Below, piece after piece: positions 23,070 through 34,195 of a stretch of DNA of 64,000 nt; within the stretch, counting starts at the first letter, position 1; each line of letters begins with the position of its first letter. The stretch is from Lithobates sylvaticus (Eukaryota; Chordata; Amphibia; Anura; Ranidae). The translations under genes were made by a program, and so were the position numbers. The notes under the pieces are model-generated. The model did not search any database, was not told the origin of the DNA, and saw only the letters and a program-made list of their open reading frames with translations. The stretch covers positions 39,374,253-39,438,252 of the forward strand of contig CM053029.1 of the NCBI GenBank assembly GCA_028564925.1, read 5' to 3'.

Positions 23070-23394
23070 CGGATTTTGTCCGAAACTTGTGTTGTGCACA
23101 CACAGTCGCACAAAGTTGTCGGAAAATCCGATCGTTCCGAACGAGGTGATGTACAACATGCATAACGGGACTAGGTAGAGGCCAGTAGCCAATAGCTTTC
23201 CTCTTAAAATTTCTTCTGAGCATGCGTGGCACTTTGTGTGTCGGAATTCTCTATACACGATCGGAAAAAGTCCTCTCAATTTTTTTCCGACAGAAAAAGC
23301 CCGCTAGAGCCCACACACGATCGGCTTTTCCGACAACATAATCCGATCGGACTTTTTCCATCGGAATATCCGACCGTGTGTACGGTGCATTACA
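23070..23394. mobile_element. PIF/Harbinger-like MITE, copy 3
   Basis: The text cacacacagtcgcacaaagttgtcgg, then a agcatgcgtggcactttgtg block, then cgaccgtgtgtacggtgcatta belongs to the same family as 1363 and 53323. The left end is decayed where it meets the satellite. It is non-coding. Confidence 0.7.
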
Positions 23395-23404
23395 GGCAAA
23401 GGGT

Positions 23405-24530
23405 TAACCTGACTAAAACTTATCCTGGTATTTCTGTATGTCAGCTTTGTCTGTGTTTTGAGAGTGTCTCTCTATATGAGGATATACCGCTGTTTCTTTC
23501 AGCGGTTATGAGGGAACAGGCTGAACCTAAGGTTCAGAGGTTTGTAAACTATTTTCCCAGGTGAATGAGTAGCATTGGTATGGTCAACCCAGTGGTATTA
23601 TTTTCTCTGATGTTTTTTGCAACATAATTTTCGTAATATGGTGGCAGAAGAACCTCCGGCGTGGGTTGGTATTTTTCAGCCTTTCTGCAAAGTTCGGAAA
23701 ATGGTGGGCCAGTGAAAATCTTGGGGGTCCAGTATGGCAAGGTCCCAGCTTATGTTGCTCCATGCCTGAGTATGCTTCGACAGTGGTGAGTGATGGCAGA
23801 GCAATTTAAGTCTCTTCCTAGGAAAGCCCTGGAGAGGAGGATTGTTAAATCTGCCTTTAGCGAGCCACTGGCATTGAGGAATTGCCCAAGCCCTATGATG
23901 AGGGAGGGTCTCCGTTTGAATAATCTGGAGAGAATTTCTTTAAAGTTTCGGGATTTGGCCTGGCGTTCCTTCCATGGCAGACTCTATGTGAAGGACAACC
24001 TGAAGCATCGCTCTGTGGAGAACCAAGGTGGGGTGGAGGAAACGATGGACCATTTCTTGCCCCTTCAATATAGAAGTCTATAAGCCGGTGGGTGGGGATC
24101 TGGGTCATATGAAGCCTTTCAAACTCACTGGAATTTTGATTTTGAGATTTTTTTCTAGTTACTGTAGCTTAGTAGTCCGTTACTTCACGTCAAGTTTCCA
24201 GTCAGAAAAAAGTCCTTCCTGTGAAGGTGTTGCTAATCATTCTGGGGGAGGTCGGGAATATTCAGGGTCTTGAGAAGAACAGGTGGTGGCAGGGACAAAG
24301 TCGTGGAGGAATGTCAGGTCTTTGTAGTCGCTGTCTGTCAGTCTCTGGGTGTGCAGCTTTCTTTCTGACCTTTCACGTCCCCTAGATTTTGATAAGATAC
24401 GATTTTTTAAAAAAGGTTGCATGCATGGGTTAAATGTTTAATCGATTCTAAGCATGAAAGTGTGTTTAGGTTGAAGTAGGGTTGTGTTTTTCATAATTTA
24501 GCAGTTTATGGATAATAAAATGATGTTCCT
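23405..24530 (+). mobile_element. LINE 3' fragment, L1/Tx1-like
   Basis: The + strand reads, in broken frames, the C-terminal region of a non-LTR ORF2. Pieces are LSAVMREQAEPKVQRF, VPAYVAPCLSMLRQW, RKALERRIVKSAFSEPLALR and GLRLNNLERISLKFRDLAWR. It then reads FHGRLYVKDNL and EETMDHFLPLQ, where a Cys/His motif would fall. It is homologous to 32789-33775, and the two copies align over more than 600 bp. Assignment to the L1/Tx1 group is from memory of such motifs and is tentative. Confidence 0.65.
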
Positions 24531-24610
24531 TTGTATATAATTCTATTTATGTTATTATCGGAAAAAAGTTTGTTCTTAAAAAAACAGACAAACATGTAAA
24601 TCAATACAAC

Positions 24611-25042
24611 TACAGGGGGTCCCCTACTTACAAACATCCGACTTACAAACGACTCCTACTTACAAACGGAGGGAGACAACAGGAAGTGAGAGGAAATCCA
24701 CCCCTAGGAAGGGAAATTCACCCCTGTAAGAGTTAATATGGGAAAAAGGTGTCTCCACTGATGCTTTATCACCAGTCCATGTTTCCCTAACAACCCAAAA
24801 TTTTCAAAATCCAATTGTCATTGGGACAGAAGGTGAGGTGAAATCTTCTGAACAGGGGCACAGACAGCAAAACAAATGTTACAGGGGTGATAACCCTTCC
24901 CTATGTTATCTAAAAAACGTAAAAATAGATTTTTTGGTTGGTGCTACACTTAAAAAATGTACCGGTTCCGACTTACAAACAGATTCAACTTAAGAACAAA
25001 CCTACAGTCCCTATCTTGTTTGTAACCCGGGGACCCCCTGTA
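24611..25042. mobile_element. MITE with TACAGGGGGTCCCC ends
   Basis: This element of about 432 bp begins tacagggggtcccctactta and ends cccggggaccccctgta, 14-bp inverted ends that include TA. The sub-end text cttacaaacatccgacttac is mirrored by gttccgacttacaaacag near the other end. It is non-coding. A truncated copy lies inside the large hAT at 45602-45983. Confidence 0.8.
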
Positions 25043-25564
25043 GTTTTTGAAAATTTCCATAAATGTGAAGTATATTATCGCAAAGAAGGTGACAGTATTG
25101 GTGTTATCCCAACATGATTTGGGCTTTCTCAGGGGATATAATTGACAGCACAGTATACGTCACCAGATCCAACTCCCGAAGGTTCCAAGTGAACAACCAG
25201 ACCAGGACGCCCAACACCAGAGGTACACAGAAAGGCCAAAAAAGGGCCCAGATGGACCAAATGCACAAGCTGATGACGTGCAAGCAAGTCAAGGGTGCCG
25301 TATAGCATTAAGAACCACTTAATTTCAGCTATAGAGTAGATAAAAGAGGTAGATGCTGAAATTAGCCTCCAGCAGAGTAAGGTCAACTCTCCTGACAGGG
25401 GGGGGGGTCTGCGCTGATTGTTTATCAGCACAGCCCCCCCTCAGATGCCCACACTGGACCACCAGGGACTCCACTAGGACCACCAGGGAAGTGGGCAACA
25501 TGTGGATGTCCAGGTATGTACCCCCTGGCCACCCACTGACTGGCACCATCATGTACCAATAAAA
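25043..25564. other. No recognised gene
   Basis: The frames here overlap on both strands and carry no motif. A G8 run lies at about 25400. The stretch may be the left half of the TTAA element that follows. Confidence 0.3.
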
Positions 25565-26247
25565 ATCTGTGATGCCCAGCAATGCCACCCATCAGTGTCA
25601 TCAGTGCCACCCATCAGAGTCCATCCGTGCCACCTATCAGGGCCCATCAGTGCCCACCTATCAGTGCCCATCCATGCCACCTATCCGTGCCACCCATACG
25701 TACCCAACAGTGCCACCCATAAGTGCCCATCAGTGCCGACTATGAGTGCCCATGAGTGCAGCCTATGAGTGCCCATCAGTGCCACCTATGAGTGCCCATC
25801 AGTGCCACCTATCAGTGCCCATCAGTGCCGCCTATTAGTGCCCATCAGTGGCTGTCAGTGCCACCTAATCAGTACCACCTCATTGGTGCCACCTAATCGG
25901 TGCCCATTAGTGCCACCTTATCAGTGCCCGTCAGTGCAGCCATATCATTGCCCATCATTGAAGAAGAAAACATACTTATTTACAAAAAAAAATAACAGAA
26001 ACAAAGAAAAACTTGTTTTCTTTCAAAATTTTCGTTTTTTTTTATTTGTTGCGCAAAAAATAAAAATCACAGAGGTGATCAAATACCACCAAAAGAAAGC
26101 TCTATTTGTGGGAACAAAATGATAAAAATTCTGTTTGGGTACAGTGTAGCATGACTGTGCAATTGTCATTCAAAGTGCGACAGCGCTGAAAGCTGAAAAT
26201 TGGTCTGGGCAGAAAGGTGTCTAAGTGCCTGGTATTGAAGTAGTTAA
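25565..26247 (+). mobile_element. TTAA MITE, 3' part with an internal satellite
   Basis: A tandem array of gtgccacctatcagtgccca-type units (25590-25960) leads into the conserved 3' half of the family at 13023: gcgcaaaaaataaaaatcac, a gatcaaataccaccaa block, gtttgggtacagtg and a terminal gaagtagttaa ending in TTAA (26244-26247). The satellite seems to be an internal, length-variable part of the element. Confidence 0.65.
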
Positions 26248-26289
26248 CGAGCGTTTTGCAATACGAGCAATTTTTTTCTTAAATCCTGA

Positions 26290-27085
26290 CTCGGTTTGCC
26301 AATGGTCGACGGTCTTGTAGCCCATTCCAACCTTGTGTAGGTCTACAATCTTGTCCCTGACATCCTTGGACAGCTCTTTGGTCTTGGCCATGGTGGAGAG
26401 ATTGGAATCTGATTGATTGATTGCTTCTGTGGACAGGTTTAAGAGAGTGCTCCTAATCTCAGCTTGTTACCTGTATAGAAGACAAGTGGGAGCCAGAAAT
26501 CTTGCAGATTGATAGGAATCAAATATTTATTTCACTTCAAATCAATTTATAACTTTTTTTGAAATGCGCTTTTCTGGATATTTTTGTTGTTATTCTGTCT
26601 CTCACTGTTAAAATAAACCGACCATTAAAATTATAGACTGATCATTTCTTTGTCAGTGGGCAAAGGTACAAAATCAGCAGGGGATCAAATCGGGCGGCAC
26701 AGTGGTGTAGTGGTTAGCACTCTCACCTAGCAGTAAGAAGGGTCGCTGGTTCGAATCCCAACCACGACACTACCTGCCTGGAGTTTGCATGTTCTCCCTG
26801 TGCCTGCGTGGGTTTCCTCCGGGTACTCCGGTTTCCTCCCACAATCCAAAGACATGCAGGTAGGTTAATTGGCTTATGTCCAAAAAAAAATTGGCCCTAG
26901 TATATGAATGGGGACATTGGATTGTGGGCTCCTTGAGGGTAGGGACTGATGTGAGTGTGCAATGTACAGGGATGGGGACAATTGTAGACACTCACTCAGG
27001 TTGAACTGGATGGACCAAGGTCTTTATTCAACCTTACTAACTATGAAACTATGAAACTATGAAATACTTTTTTCCCTCAGATAAC
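26290..27085 (-). mobile_element. Tc1-like transposon fragment split by a SINE
   Basis: This is a second copy of the Tc1 family at 8951. It keeps the HTH end of the transposase (minus strand, about 26300-26400: text for [16 protein letters not shown]), the hairpin and outer terminal repeat (caaaatcagcaggggatcaa), and the last bases acttttttccctcag after the SINE. The rest of the transposase is missing. Confidence 0.82.
26691..27061 (+). mobile_element. tRNA-derived SINE of V-SINE type
   Basis: The head is tRNA-like: A box TGGTGTAGTGG at 26703-26713 and B box GGTTCGAATCC at 26748-26758, spaced as in a Pol III promoter. The central block is the conserved V-SINE core, with gcctggagtttgcatgttct, ggtttcctcc repeated, and cacaatccaaagacatgcag. 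The 3' tail resembles a LINE end and finishes in actatgaaactatg repeats. It lies within the Tc1 terminal repeat at gatcaaat/acttttt. It is not a functional tRNA gene. Confidence 0.9.
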
Positions 27086-27575
27086 TTTAGATTTTCCAAT
27101 GAACTTAGCATTATCATCATTGTTATAAATGCATGGACTTTTTCGAGTCAAATCCACAATCAGTTTCTGAAACCATAAATTGAGAAATGTTGTTGTTTTT
27201 ATCGTAGTGCTATTTTTTATTTGTATATTTTACATGTATCTTATCTTTTTAAACTTAAAATGGTTCTAAAGGCTCAAAGTTGTTTTTTTACTGTAAAAAA
27301 CCTTCTGTGTGCAGCTGCCCCCCCCTGCCCCCCTTATACTTACTTGAGCCCCATCTTGACCCAGTGATGTGAGTGAGTGCAGGAGCTTTCTCTCTCTTTG
27401 TAGGCTCCCACAGCAGTGGGAGCCATTGGCTCCTGCTGCTGGTAATTACAGCTAGTGAGCCAGTGAGGAGAGAGCAGGGGGCGGGCCATGCTCGGTGTGT
27501 GAATGGACACACAGAGCGTGGCTTGGGAGCAAGAGGCTTGCTATTGGGGGCACTCGGCAGAGGGGAGGGGCCAAA
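27086..27575. other. No recognised gene
   Basis: No domain or terminal repeat is seen. The segment 27288-27560 is GC-richer, with a tccctcctcctct-type MITE-like look, but I cannot pair its ends. Confidence 0.3.
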
Positions 27576-28060
27576 CAGTTTGGAATTTGAAATTTGGAAA
27601 TTAGAAATTTGGAAATTAGAAATTTGGAAATTAGAAATTTGGAAATTAGAAATTCGGAAATTAGAAATTCGGAAATTCGAAATTTCCGAATTTCAAAAAT
27701 TGGAAATTCAAAATGTCCAAAATTGGAAATTCAAAATTTCCAAAATTCAAAATTTCGGAAATTAAAAAAATTTCAAATGGGGAAATTCAAAAAATGTCAA
27801 ATTCGGAATCTGGAAATTTTGGAATTCGGAAGTTCGAAATTTCATAAATTAGAAAATTCTAAAATCCATAAATAAGAATGAAAATCTGAAAATTCAAAAT
27901 AATGAAAATCTGAAAATTTGCAAACCCGAAAATCTGAAATAATAACTAACTAATAAAAACTTTTAAATTATAGATATTGGACTTTCCTTTCAAATTTGGC
28001 TGTTAGTGAACGTAACGAATTTATCTGAAGTTACGAATTATCTGAAATAAGGAATGCCGA
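27576..28060. repeat. gaaatttggaaatta repeat and hAT-like MITE fragment
   Basis: A simple tandem of gaaatttggaaatta (27580-27670) decays into related text. From 27935 to 28055 it matches the interior of the MITE at 17932 (aataataactaact, then ttcaaatttggctgttagtg). Lys/Glu/Ile-rich frames here are repeat read-through. Confidence 0.7.
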
Positions 28061-28121
28061 GTGCGTGAGGGAACAGACTGAACCCCATCAAGAGGAAGTT
28101 AGAAGTTACTTATCTATCCAG
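28061..28121 (+). mobile_element. LINE fragment, left of the Penelope-like insertion
   Basis: gtgagggaacagactgaacc matches 23507-23530 of the LINE at 23405, and the same LINE continues at 32789. The last 15 bases (28107-28121, tacttatctatccag) are repeated at 32774-32788. Confidence 0.7.
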
Positions 28122-28409
28122 AAAAAAGAAAACCTTCTAAGAAGGCAGCTCTAAAACCCTCACCTCTTTTGACACTCTTACTTTTACCTCGGCTCAGTCT
28201 TTACCTCCGGCCCCTCCCCCCCAAGGGGGACAGGCCAAAGCCACCACTGAGTCAAGTTTTCGGACAGCACCAATTTTCAATCAGCCTGTAATAGATCCAA
28301 GGAAAAACTTGGAACCCACCACCACACAGATCAAACAAACGAAAATCATTTTGAAATAATCAATCTTTCCACTTATACACTAACCGATACACAAATTTCA
28401 CTTTTAAAA

Positions 28410-30806
28410 TTGGAGCTGACTTTTTGCCCCACCAAATCTACAGATGCCTTTGAGCTAGTGAAAGACCTACATCTGTTTTCACGGAAATTAATGTTCCGGA
28501 TTATGTTTGACAAATCCAATTCATCAACTCGTGCTGACATTTCCACAAGATTGCCAACCCCTTCCCCTCCACCACCTTCACATCAATTATCTCTAAATGA
28601 CATCAAAGCTATGGAGGAGCTAATGGAGCTGTGGGATGAGGGACACATCGACGAGGTGGACCTGGCGGAGGCTGACGCCCTTCTCCCTGGTACCCCTCGT
28701 CTGTCTGCCCCCCCCCCCCTGCAGCCCCTATGCCACCCTCTCATGAATATAAATCCAAATCGACTACTTTTCCATCATTACAAGGTAATCCTAATGTTTG
28801 GGCATTCACTCAACAAGTAACCAATGAAATTCGTAAAACCAAGTGGCTTGATCCACCGCAACCCAACCTTACTTTTCAACAAAGGCAAGCACTACGCTCC
28901 TTACAACAAGAAACTAACATAATTATTAAACCAGCCGACAAGGGGGGTAATCTTGTCATTATGGATAAATGCCAATATGAGTTGATGGTACATAATCTCC
29001 TTGAAAATCGGGAATGGTATCGAAAAATACCAGAAAGCCATGTAAATTACACTATTGGCAAATTTCGACATCTACTAAGTTCTGCTTATTTTCAGGACTT
29101 AATTACGAAAAAAACATATGACTTCCTCAACACTCCCTTTCCTAAAACCCCCACTTTGTATGCCTTACCCAAAATCCATAAGAATGCCACTAATCCACCA
29201 GGTCGCCCGATTGTCTCTGGCAATGGATGCCTTACTGAGAACGCCAGTGCCCTGGTGGATGACTTTCTTCGCCCCCATGTAGAGGGCTTAGTTTCCTATT
29301 TACAAGATACTAGGGACCTATTAAGGGTTCTCGATGGTATCTCGATACCCCCTGACTCTTGGCTTGTGGCTCTCGATGTTGAGGCCCTCTACAACTCCAT
29401 ACCCCATGATCTAGGGGTTGGAGTTGTGAAGGGCTTAATTTCCGAGAGCACCGAGTCATCACCTAAATACAATGATTTCATTTTGAAGCTGCTTGAATTT
29501 ATTTTAAGTAATAACATTTTCTTATTTGGGCGCTCCCACTACCTCCAGGTGCAAGGCGTAGCTATGGGGACCAAATGTGCCCCATCCTACGCCAATTTGT
29601 ACCTGGGGGGGTGGGAGCGTCACTTATCCCAAAGAGAGGACATACAAATGTTCTTAGACCAAATCCCAGTCTGGAGAAGATACATCGATGATGTATTCTT
29701 CATCTGGACAGGCACCGAATCGGATTTGTTAACTTTCTACGAAAAACTCAAGATTAATACCTATAATCTTGGCTTCACAATAGAAAGAAGTCAGTCACAA
29801 CTAACCTTCCTTGATATCACAATTTATGTGGATGGGGAGGGGAATGTTGGAACCACTCTTTATCGCAAGCCGTCGGCAGCTAATACACTGCTACATGCAA
29901 CTAGTTCTCACCCGGCCCCTTGGTATCGAGTATACCTTATGGGCAATACCTTAGGGTTAAACGGAACTGCAGCCAGGACTCCGACTTCAAAGTGGAGGCC
30001 AAAAAACTGCAGCAGCGTCTACGATACCGTGGCTATTCTCAGTCTTGTCTGAGGAAGTCATATTTGAAAGCAAAGCAACAAAACTGTTCCAAACTTATTC
30101 ACGCAAACAAAATATCCACCAATGATTCAGGCATCAGGATTATTACCCGTTTCTCTGGACACCATGCTCGTGTGCGAAAAATTTTTGCTAAATATTGGTA
30201 TCTGCTGAAGGCGGATCCTTTGGTTTCTAAACATGTAGAGGATCACCCGGTAATAACCTTCAGGAGATCTCAATCTCTCCGAGACACTCTGGTACGTAGT
30301 CATTATGTTTCAACTCAAGACAACTGTTCCAACTCTACCAACAAAAAAAATTTTGGAACTAAACCCTGTCATAAATGCAATTTTTGTTGCTACATATATG
30401 CATCCAAACAAATTACTTTACCAAACAAACGCATGTATAAACCCAATTTTTTGGTTAACTGCCAATCCATTGGCATAGTATACATTATGCTATAATGCAC
30501 AGCCTTTTATATTGGAAAAACAAAACGTCCATTCTTCCACCGCATAAGAGATCACGTAAACCTTGTCCGTGGGAAGAAGATGGAAACCCCAATCAGTCGT
30601 CACATGGGATTATTTCATGCCCATTATGATCAAAAAATGCATTTTTTCGCACTCAAGCATGTACCCCCAGGCGAAGAGGTGGCAATTATGATCGTACCCT
30701 ACTCCAACGTGAGGCTCGTTGGATCTTTGATCTTAAAGCTACTACTTATCCAGGGTTGAATGATGCTCTCAGCTATAAATCATTTCTCTATTCAAGTGCA
30801 CTTTGA
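28410..30806 (+). pseudogene. Penelope-like reverse transcriptase with GIY-YIG domain
   Basis: The N-terminal part has LTFCPTKSTDAFELVKDLHL. The reverse transcriptase follows, with IIIKPADKGGNLVIMDK, TLYALPKIHK and GRPIVSG. It then has LVALDVEALYNSIPH (motif A Asp), QGVAMGTKCAPSYAN (motif B), RRYIDDVFFIW (YIDD catalytic pair) and LTFLDITIY. Toward the C-terminus a Cys-rich HKCNFCCY segment leads to FYIGKTKRPFFHRIRDH, the core of a GIY-YIG nuclease. These combine in Neptune-type and related Penelope-like elements, where the nuclease nicks the target and the transcriptase copies the RNA. The frame is broken in several places. Confidence 0.88.
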
Positions 30807-31419
30807 GATCTTTATGGGGAAAAAATACACTATTTAGTTCCCTTCATTTATTATGTTTTTACCCCATCCCTTTTATTTATTCTTTTGCCATATCTTTCTT
30901 GCCCTTATCATTTGTAATAGACTAATGCAGTATGTCATTTAATATGAATATGTAATTGATGACCTCAATATTAAAATTCTACTTTGTTAAAAGCAGATGA
31001 AGGACTGGTTTGGTTGGGCAGACCTATCACAAAATTGAACTTGGTACCCTTTCTCTTCTACTACTTTGGCTATGGATTGCCATAGTTCTTAAATTGCATT
31101 TACAGAGAGATGCTTCCCACAGAAATGTCCACTGCCGCAAGCTCTAAGTCGCTTGTATGGGCGCCCCGGGGGTGGTTTTCTTTTGAGGCATAGCAACATA
31201 GATCAGTTTTGCAGCCTCTTCCATAGAGGGCCCCCCCCATCTATATGGCTTGCTCTGGCCCTGTCCGCCCTCGGCTTACTGGATCTGTTCCCCATCCATC
31301 TTGAATGTTTTCCCCTGGTGGCAACTTACGCTCGCCATCCAGGGGTTCCCTGCCACTATGGTTGGCTTTGCCCACACTCTCCTACTCAGAGGTGTGGGCA
31401 AACTTGGACAATCCAAGAT

Positions 31420-31605
31420 GGCCGCCGGCGCGCCGTCTCCCAGCGACGCGCCGTCTGACGTCATGCGCCAACGACAGGGTTCGTCGTCGACGCATGCGCA
31501 CCATTCATCCACGGACGCCCATGGCTGGACGCAGCCGTTTTGGCGCCCGCGACCCGGCGGTGATGTCAGACGCCGCCGGGTCGGAGAGCCGATATTTAAG
31601 GCAGC
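31420..31605 (+). promoter_or_regulatory. CpG-rich promoter-like block in the Penelope-like element
   Basis: This segment is dense in CpG, unlike its AT-rich surroundings. It contains the palindrome TGACGTCA (31456-31463), a CRE/ATF-type site, and a TATA-like tatttaag at 31593-31600. A splice-donor-like gggtaagac lies downstream at about 31717. It lies 3' of the coding region, as expected if an LTR-like block at the end of one unit drives the next. Confidence 0.45.
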
Positions 31606-32442
31606 TCCCTCTGCCAAGCTATCTCTGCAGGGAATCTTCAGCACACGAGGGGGTGAGGCGGCTTTATCTGCCCCCACTCAACGGCCAATTCCGTCATTGA
31701 CAATCAGCACCAAATGGGGTAAGACTTCATCAAATCTTTCTCTTTATACTTACTACCTTCATTACCTACCCATTAGCTTCTCCCTACTTACACTCAGCAA
31801 TTAACGGAGTGTCTTTTCACCCTGGTTCATTGCAGACAATCCTTTGGATGATTCTCCAACAACAATTTTTGGATAAAATGCAACTACTAAACTTGCATAC
31901 TATACTGAACTTTCACAAGCTCGGTAACCCTCAGCGTACTTCTTAACAATTAACAGGTATCATTCACTCATTCAGTTATTATTTAATACAACTTCACCAC
32001 TCTGAACCATACAATCATTATCACTTGATTAACAGTCCCACTTATTCCTTTAAATTTTGTAGCGTGACTCTCTGTAAGCGACACAGTGCTGTTTTGTGGC
32101 ATTTTGGAAGCGATTTCATCTCTCTTTGAAATCCATTTGTTTTTATACAAGAAATTTATAATCAACGTATGCAGACATATTTCAGACAAATCCAAGTATC
32201 TGTGGTAAGTTCTGCCTGGCTTCACTTTCTAAGCCCTCCCTCTGCTTTCTATGCCCCTTGTCATATCTATATTGAACTTGTAACTACGTACTAATTGCTC
32301 AGTCACCTAGATGTATATTCTGCTTGAGCCAATTGTTCTATACATTGTATGAATATGTACACTTGATCTGTACAGTCTTGAGAAAAGGATGCGTTTTTCA
32401 TGCGATTCTGTTATTTCAGCATACCTTTGAGCTTAACCTATT

Positions 32443-32486
32443 AAACTCCTGAAGAAACTCAATAGAGTGAAACATGTCGAGTATGG
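32443..32486 (+). ncRNA. Hammerhead-ribozyme-like motif
   Basis: In order: a stem I strand aactc, the core CTGAAGA (32449-32455, matching CUGANGA), a stem II of ACTC/GAGT closed by an AATA loop, GAAA (32469-32472), a short palindromic stem III ACATGT ending in the cleavage-site C (32478), and the stem I return gagt. Hammerheads with minimal, palindromic stem III are reported from Penelope-like elements. The foot of stem II is imperfect, so activity is uncertain. Confidence 0.55.
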
Positions 32487-32788
32487 CGAAGCTCTACACT
32501 TTCATCTGATGTAACATATATGTCTGTAAAGTATGGATGTATTACCTGTGTCCTTGTTGTCTTCTACCCTTATGGGAAAATAAAATTCTATATTTTTATA
32601 TATACATCTCTATTTGTTCCTATACATCAATCTACCTAGATACCACTAACAAAAAATCCCAGAGGCATGTGGCCTCATGTTTTCCCCTCCCCTTCTTAGA
32701 AGGTTTTCTTTTTTCATTTAAATTGGGATTTTGGTATCGCCATTTGTTCAAACTTCTTCATCTAACAAATTAATACTTATCTATCCAG

Positions 32789-33775
32789 GAGGGAGGGTGG
32801 CTTAGGTATGGTGAACCCAGTTCTTTTCTTTTCACTGCTATTTTTCAAATTTAACATTGGTAATATGCTTGCAGTGGAACTTCCTGGATAGGCAGGCATG
32901 TTTAGATCTTGGTTTAGGCCTTTGCTAAGACTTTGGGAAGAAGGTGGCCACGTGAAGATTCTCAAGGATAATCATGGTCAGCTACCAGCCTATGTTGCTC
33001 CGTGCCTGAAGTTTCTGCGGCAGTGGCGATTGTCGGCTGAAGACAAAAAAGTCCTTATAAGCCGAGTCTTGAGCGAAGTCTTTCATGACCCACTGGCCTT
33101 AAAGGATTGCCCAGGACCAATTTTGAGGGCAGGGTTAAGACTGATATATTTGGATAGAGTCCCCCTTAAATGTAGGGTTCTGGCCTGGTTGTGCTTCCAT
33201 GGGAGGCTCTATGTTTGGGGGAAATTGGAAATTCCTCAGTGAGATAGATCGTAGCTGTCCACGGGAGGAGTGTGCAGATGAGGAGGAGACTATGGACCAT
33301 TTTCTGCCCTTTTAACATAGAGGTAAACAAACAGGTGGGGCGGGCCCTCTGTATTCCTTTCCTCTCCAGGCTGGGTTATGCTAAGTGGGTGTAAGGAGCA
33401 TTCAATACTGGTGGAGTTTTTTGTTTGGATACACTTTTTTTAGTTTGCCTAGTAGTCTGTTATTTTGCCTGGAACACACGGTGTCAGGTCAGCACTCAGC
33501 ATAAAAGTCTGTCTCTTATCACCCTAAATTTTATAATTTATGATGAATTTTGATAAATGGCTGTGTACATAGGTGATGGGTTGTGCCTCTTAGGCCCTCT
33601 CTGCTGCTTTATGTAAATAGTTTACTAAAAATGTTTTTGAAGTGGACTATGTATATATTGTATATATATTCTGAACATGGATGTGTATTCCTTTGATTTC
33701 TGTTGAAGTTTTGTACTATGGTTTTGTTTTTTACTTTTGTATAACATTGGTTGCTTGATTCTTTTCAATAAAAGA
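32789..33775 (+). mobile_element. LINE 3' fragment, L1/Tx1-like, second copy
   Basis: The frame at 32898-33242 reads YVAPCLKFLRQWRLSAEDKK, LSEVFHDPLALKDCPGPIL and RVLAWLCFHGRLYVWG, parallel to 23730-24010. A broken Cys/His stretch (EETMDHFLPF) follows at about 33280. It ends near an AATAAA (33766) just before a satellite. The Penelope-like element lies within it. Confidence 0.65.
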
Positions 33776-34195
33776 TCAATAGTGCCCCATCATTGGAATC
33801 AATCGAAGGAATAGTGCCCAATCATTGGTATCAATGGAAGGAATATTGTCACATCATTGGTATCAATGGAAGGATTGGTGCCTCATCATTGGTATCAGTG
33901 GGAGGAATACTGCCTCATCATTGGTATCAGTGGGAGGAATAGATCCCCATTATTCGTGTCAGTGGGAGGAATAGTGCCCCATCATTGTTATCAATGGAAG
34001 GAATAGTGCCTCATCATTGTTATCAGTGGGAGGAATAGTGCCTCATCATTGGTATCAATAGAAGGAATAGTGCCTGATCATTGGTATCAATAGAAGGAAT
34101 AGTGGCCGATCATTGGTAGCAATGGGAGGAAATGTTTTATTGTTGGTGTCAGTGAGAGGACTAGTGTCCCACTGTTGGTGTCAGTAAATAAATGA
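33776..34195. repeat. About 29-bp satellite (catcattggtatcaatggaa)
   Basis: The phrase gccycatcattggtatcaat followed by ggaaggaatagt recurs about fourteen times with substitutions. It begins right at the LINE 3' end. Confidence 0.88.

Larger units (their letters stand above)
28122..32773 (+). mobile_element. Penelope-like retroelement, whole insertion
   Basis: An insertion of 4652 bp is flanked by an exact 15-bp duplication, tacttatctatccag. It holds, in order, a short 5' region, a coding region (28410-30806) with a reverse transcriptase and a GIY-YIG-type nuclease, a CpG-rich promoter-like block at 31420-31600, and a hammerhead-like motif at 32443-32486. A 25-bp block at 28121-28145 returns exactly inverted at 32691-32715. 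Penelope-like elements are a distinct retroelement class that often carries LTR-like blocks and hammerhead motifs. The coding region is broken in a few places, so this is a dead but structurally complete copy of fairly recent age, judging by the perfect duplication. Confidence 0.85.

Noticed and set aside
22286-23279. Long Ser/Gln/Pro-rich open frames on the minus strand
   Set aside because: They are read-through of the 12-bp ggctgcactgat satellite in several frames at once.
26691-26765. tRNA gene
   Set aside because: A and B boxes are present, but the sequence continues as a SINE and lacks a proper cloverleaf and anticodon arm.
27373-27875. Repetitive Glu/Ile/Lys frame with coiled-coil look
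   Set aside because: It follows the gaaatttggaaatta tandem repeat and shifts freely between frames.
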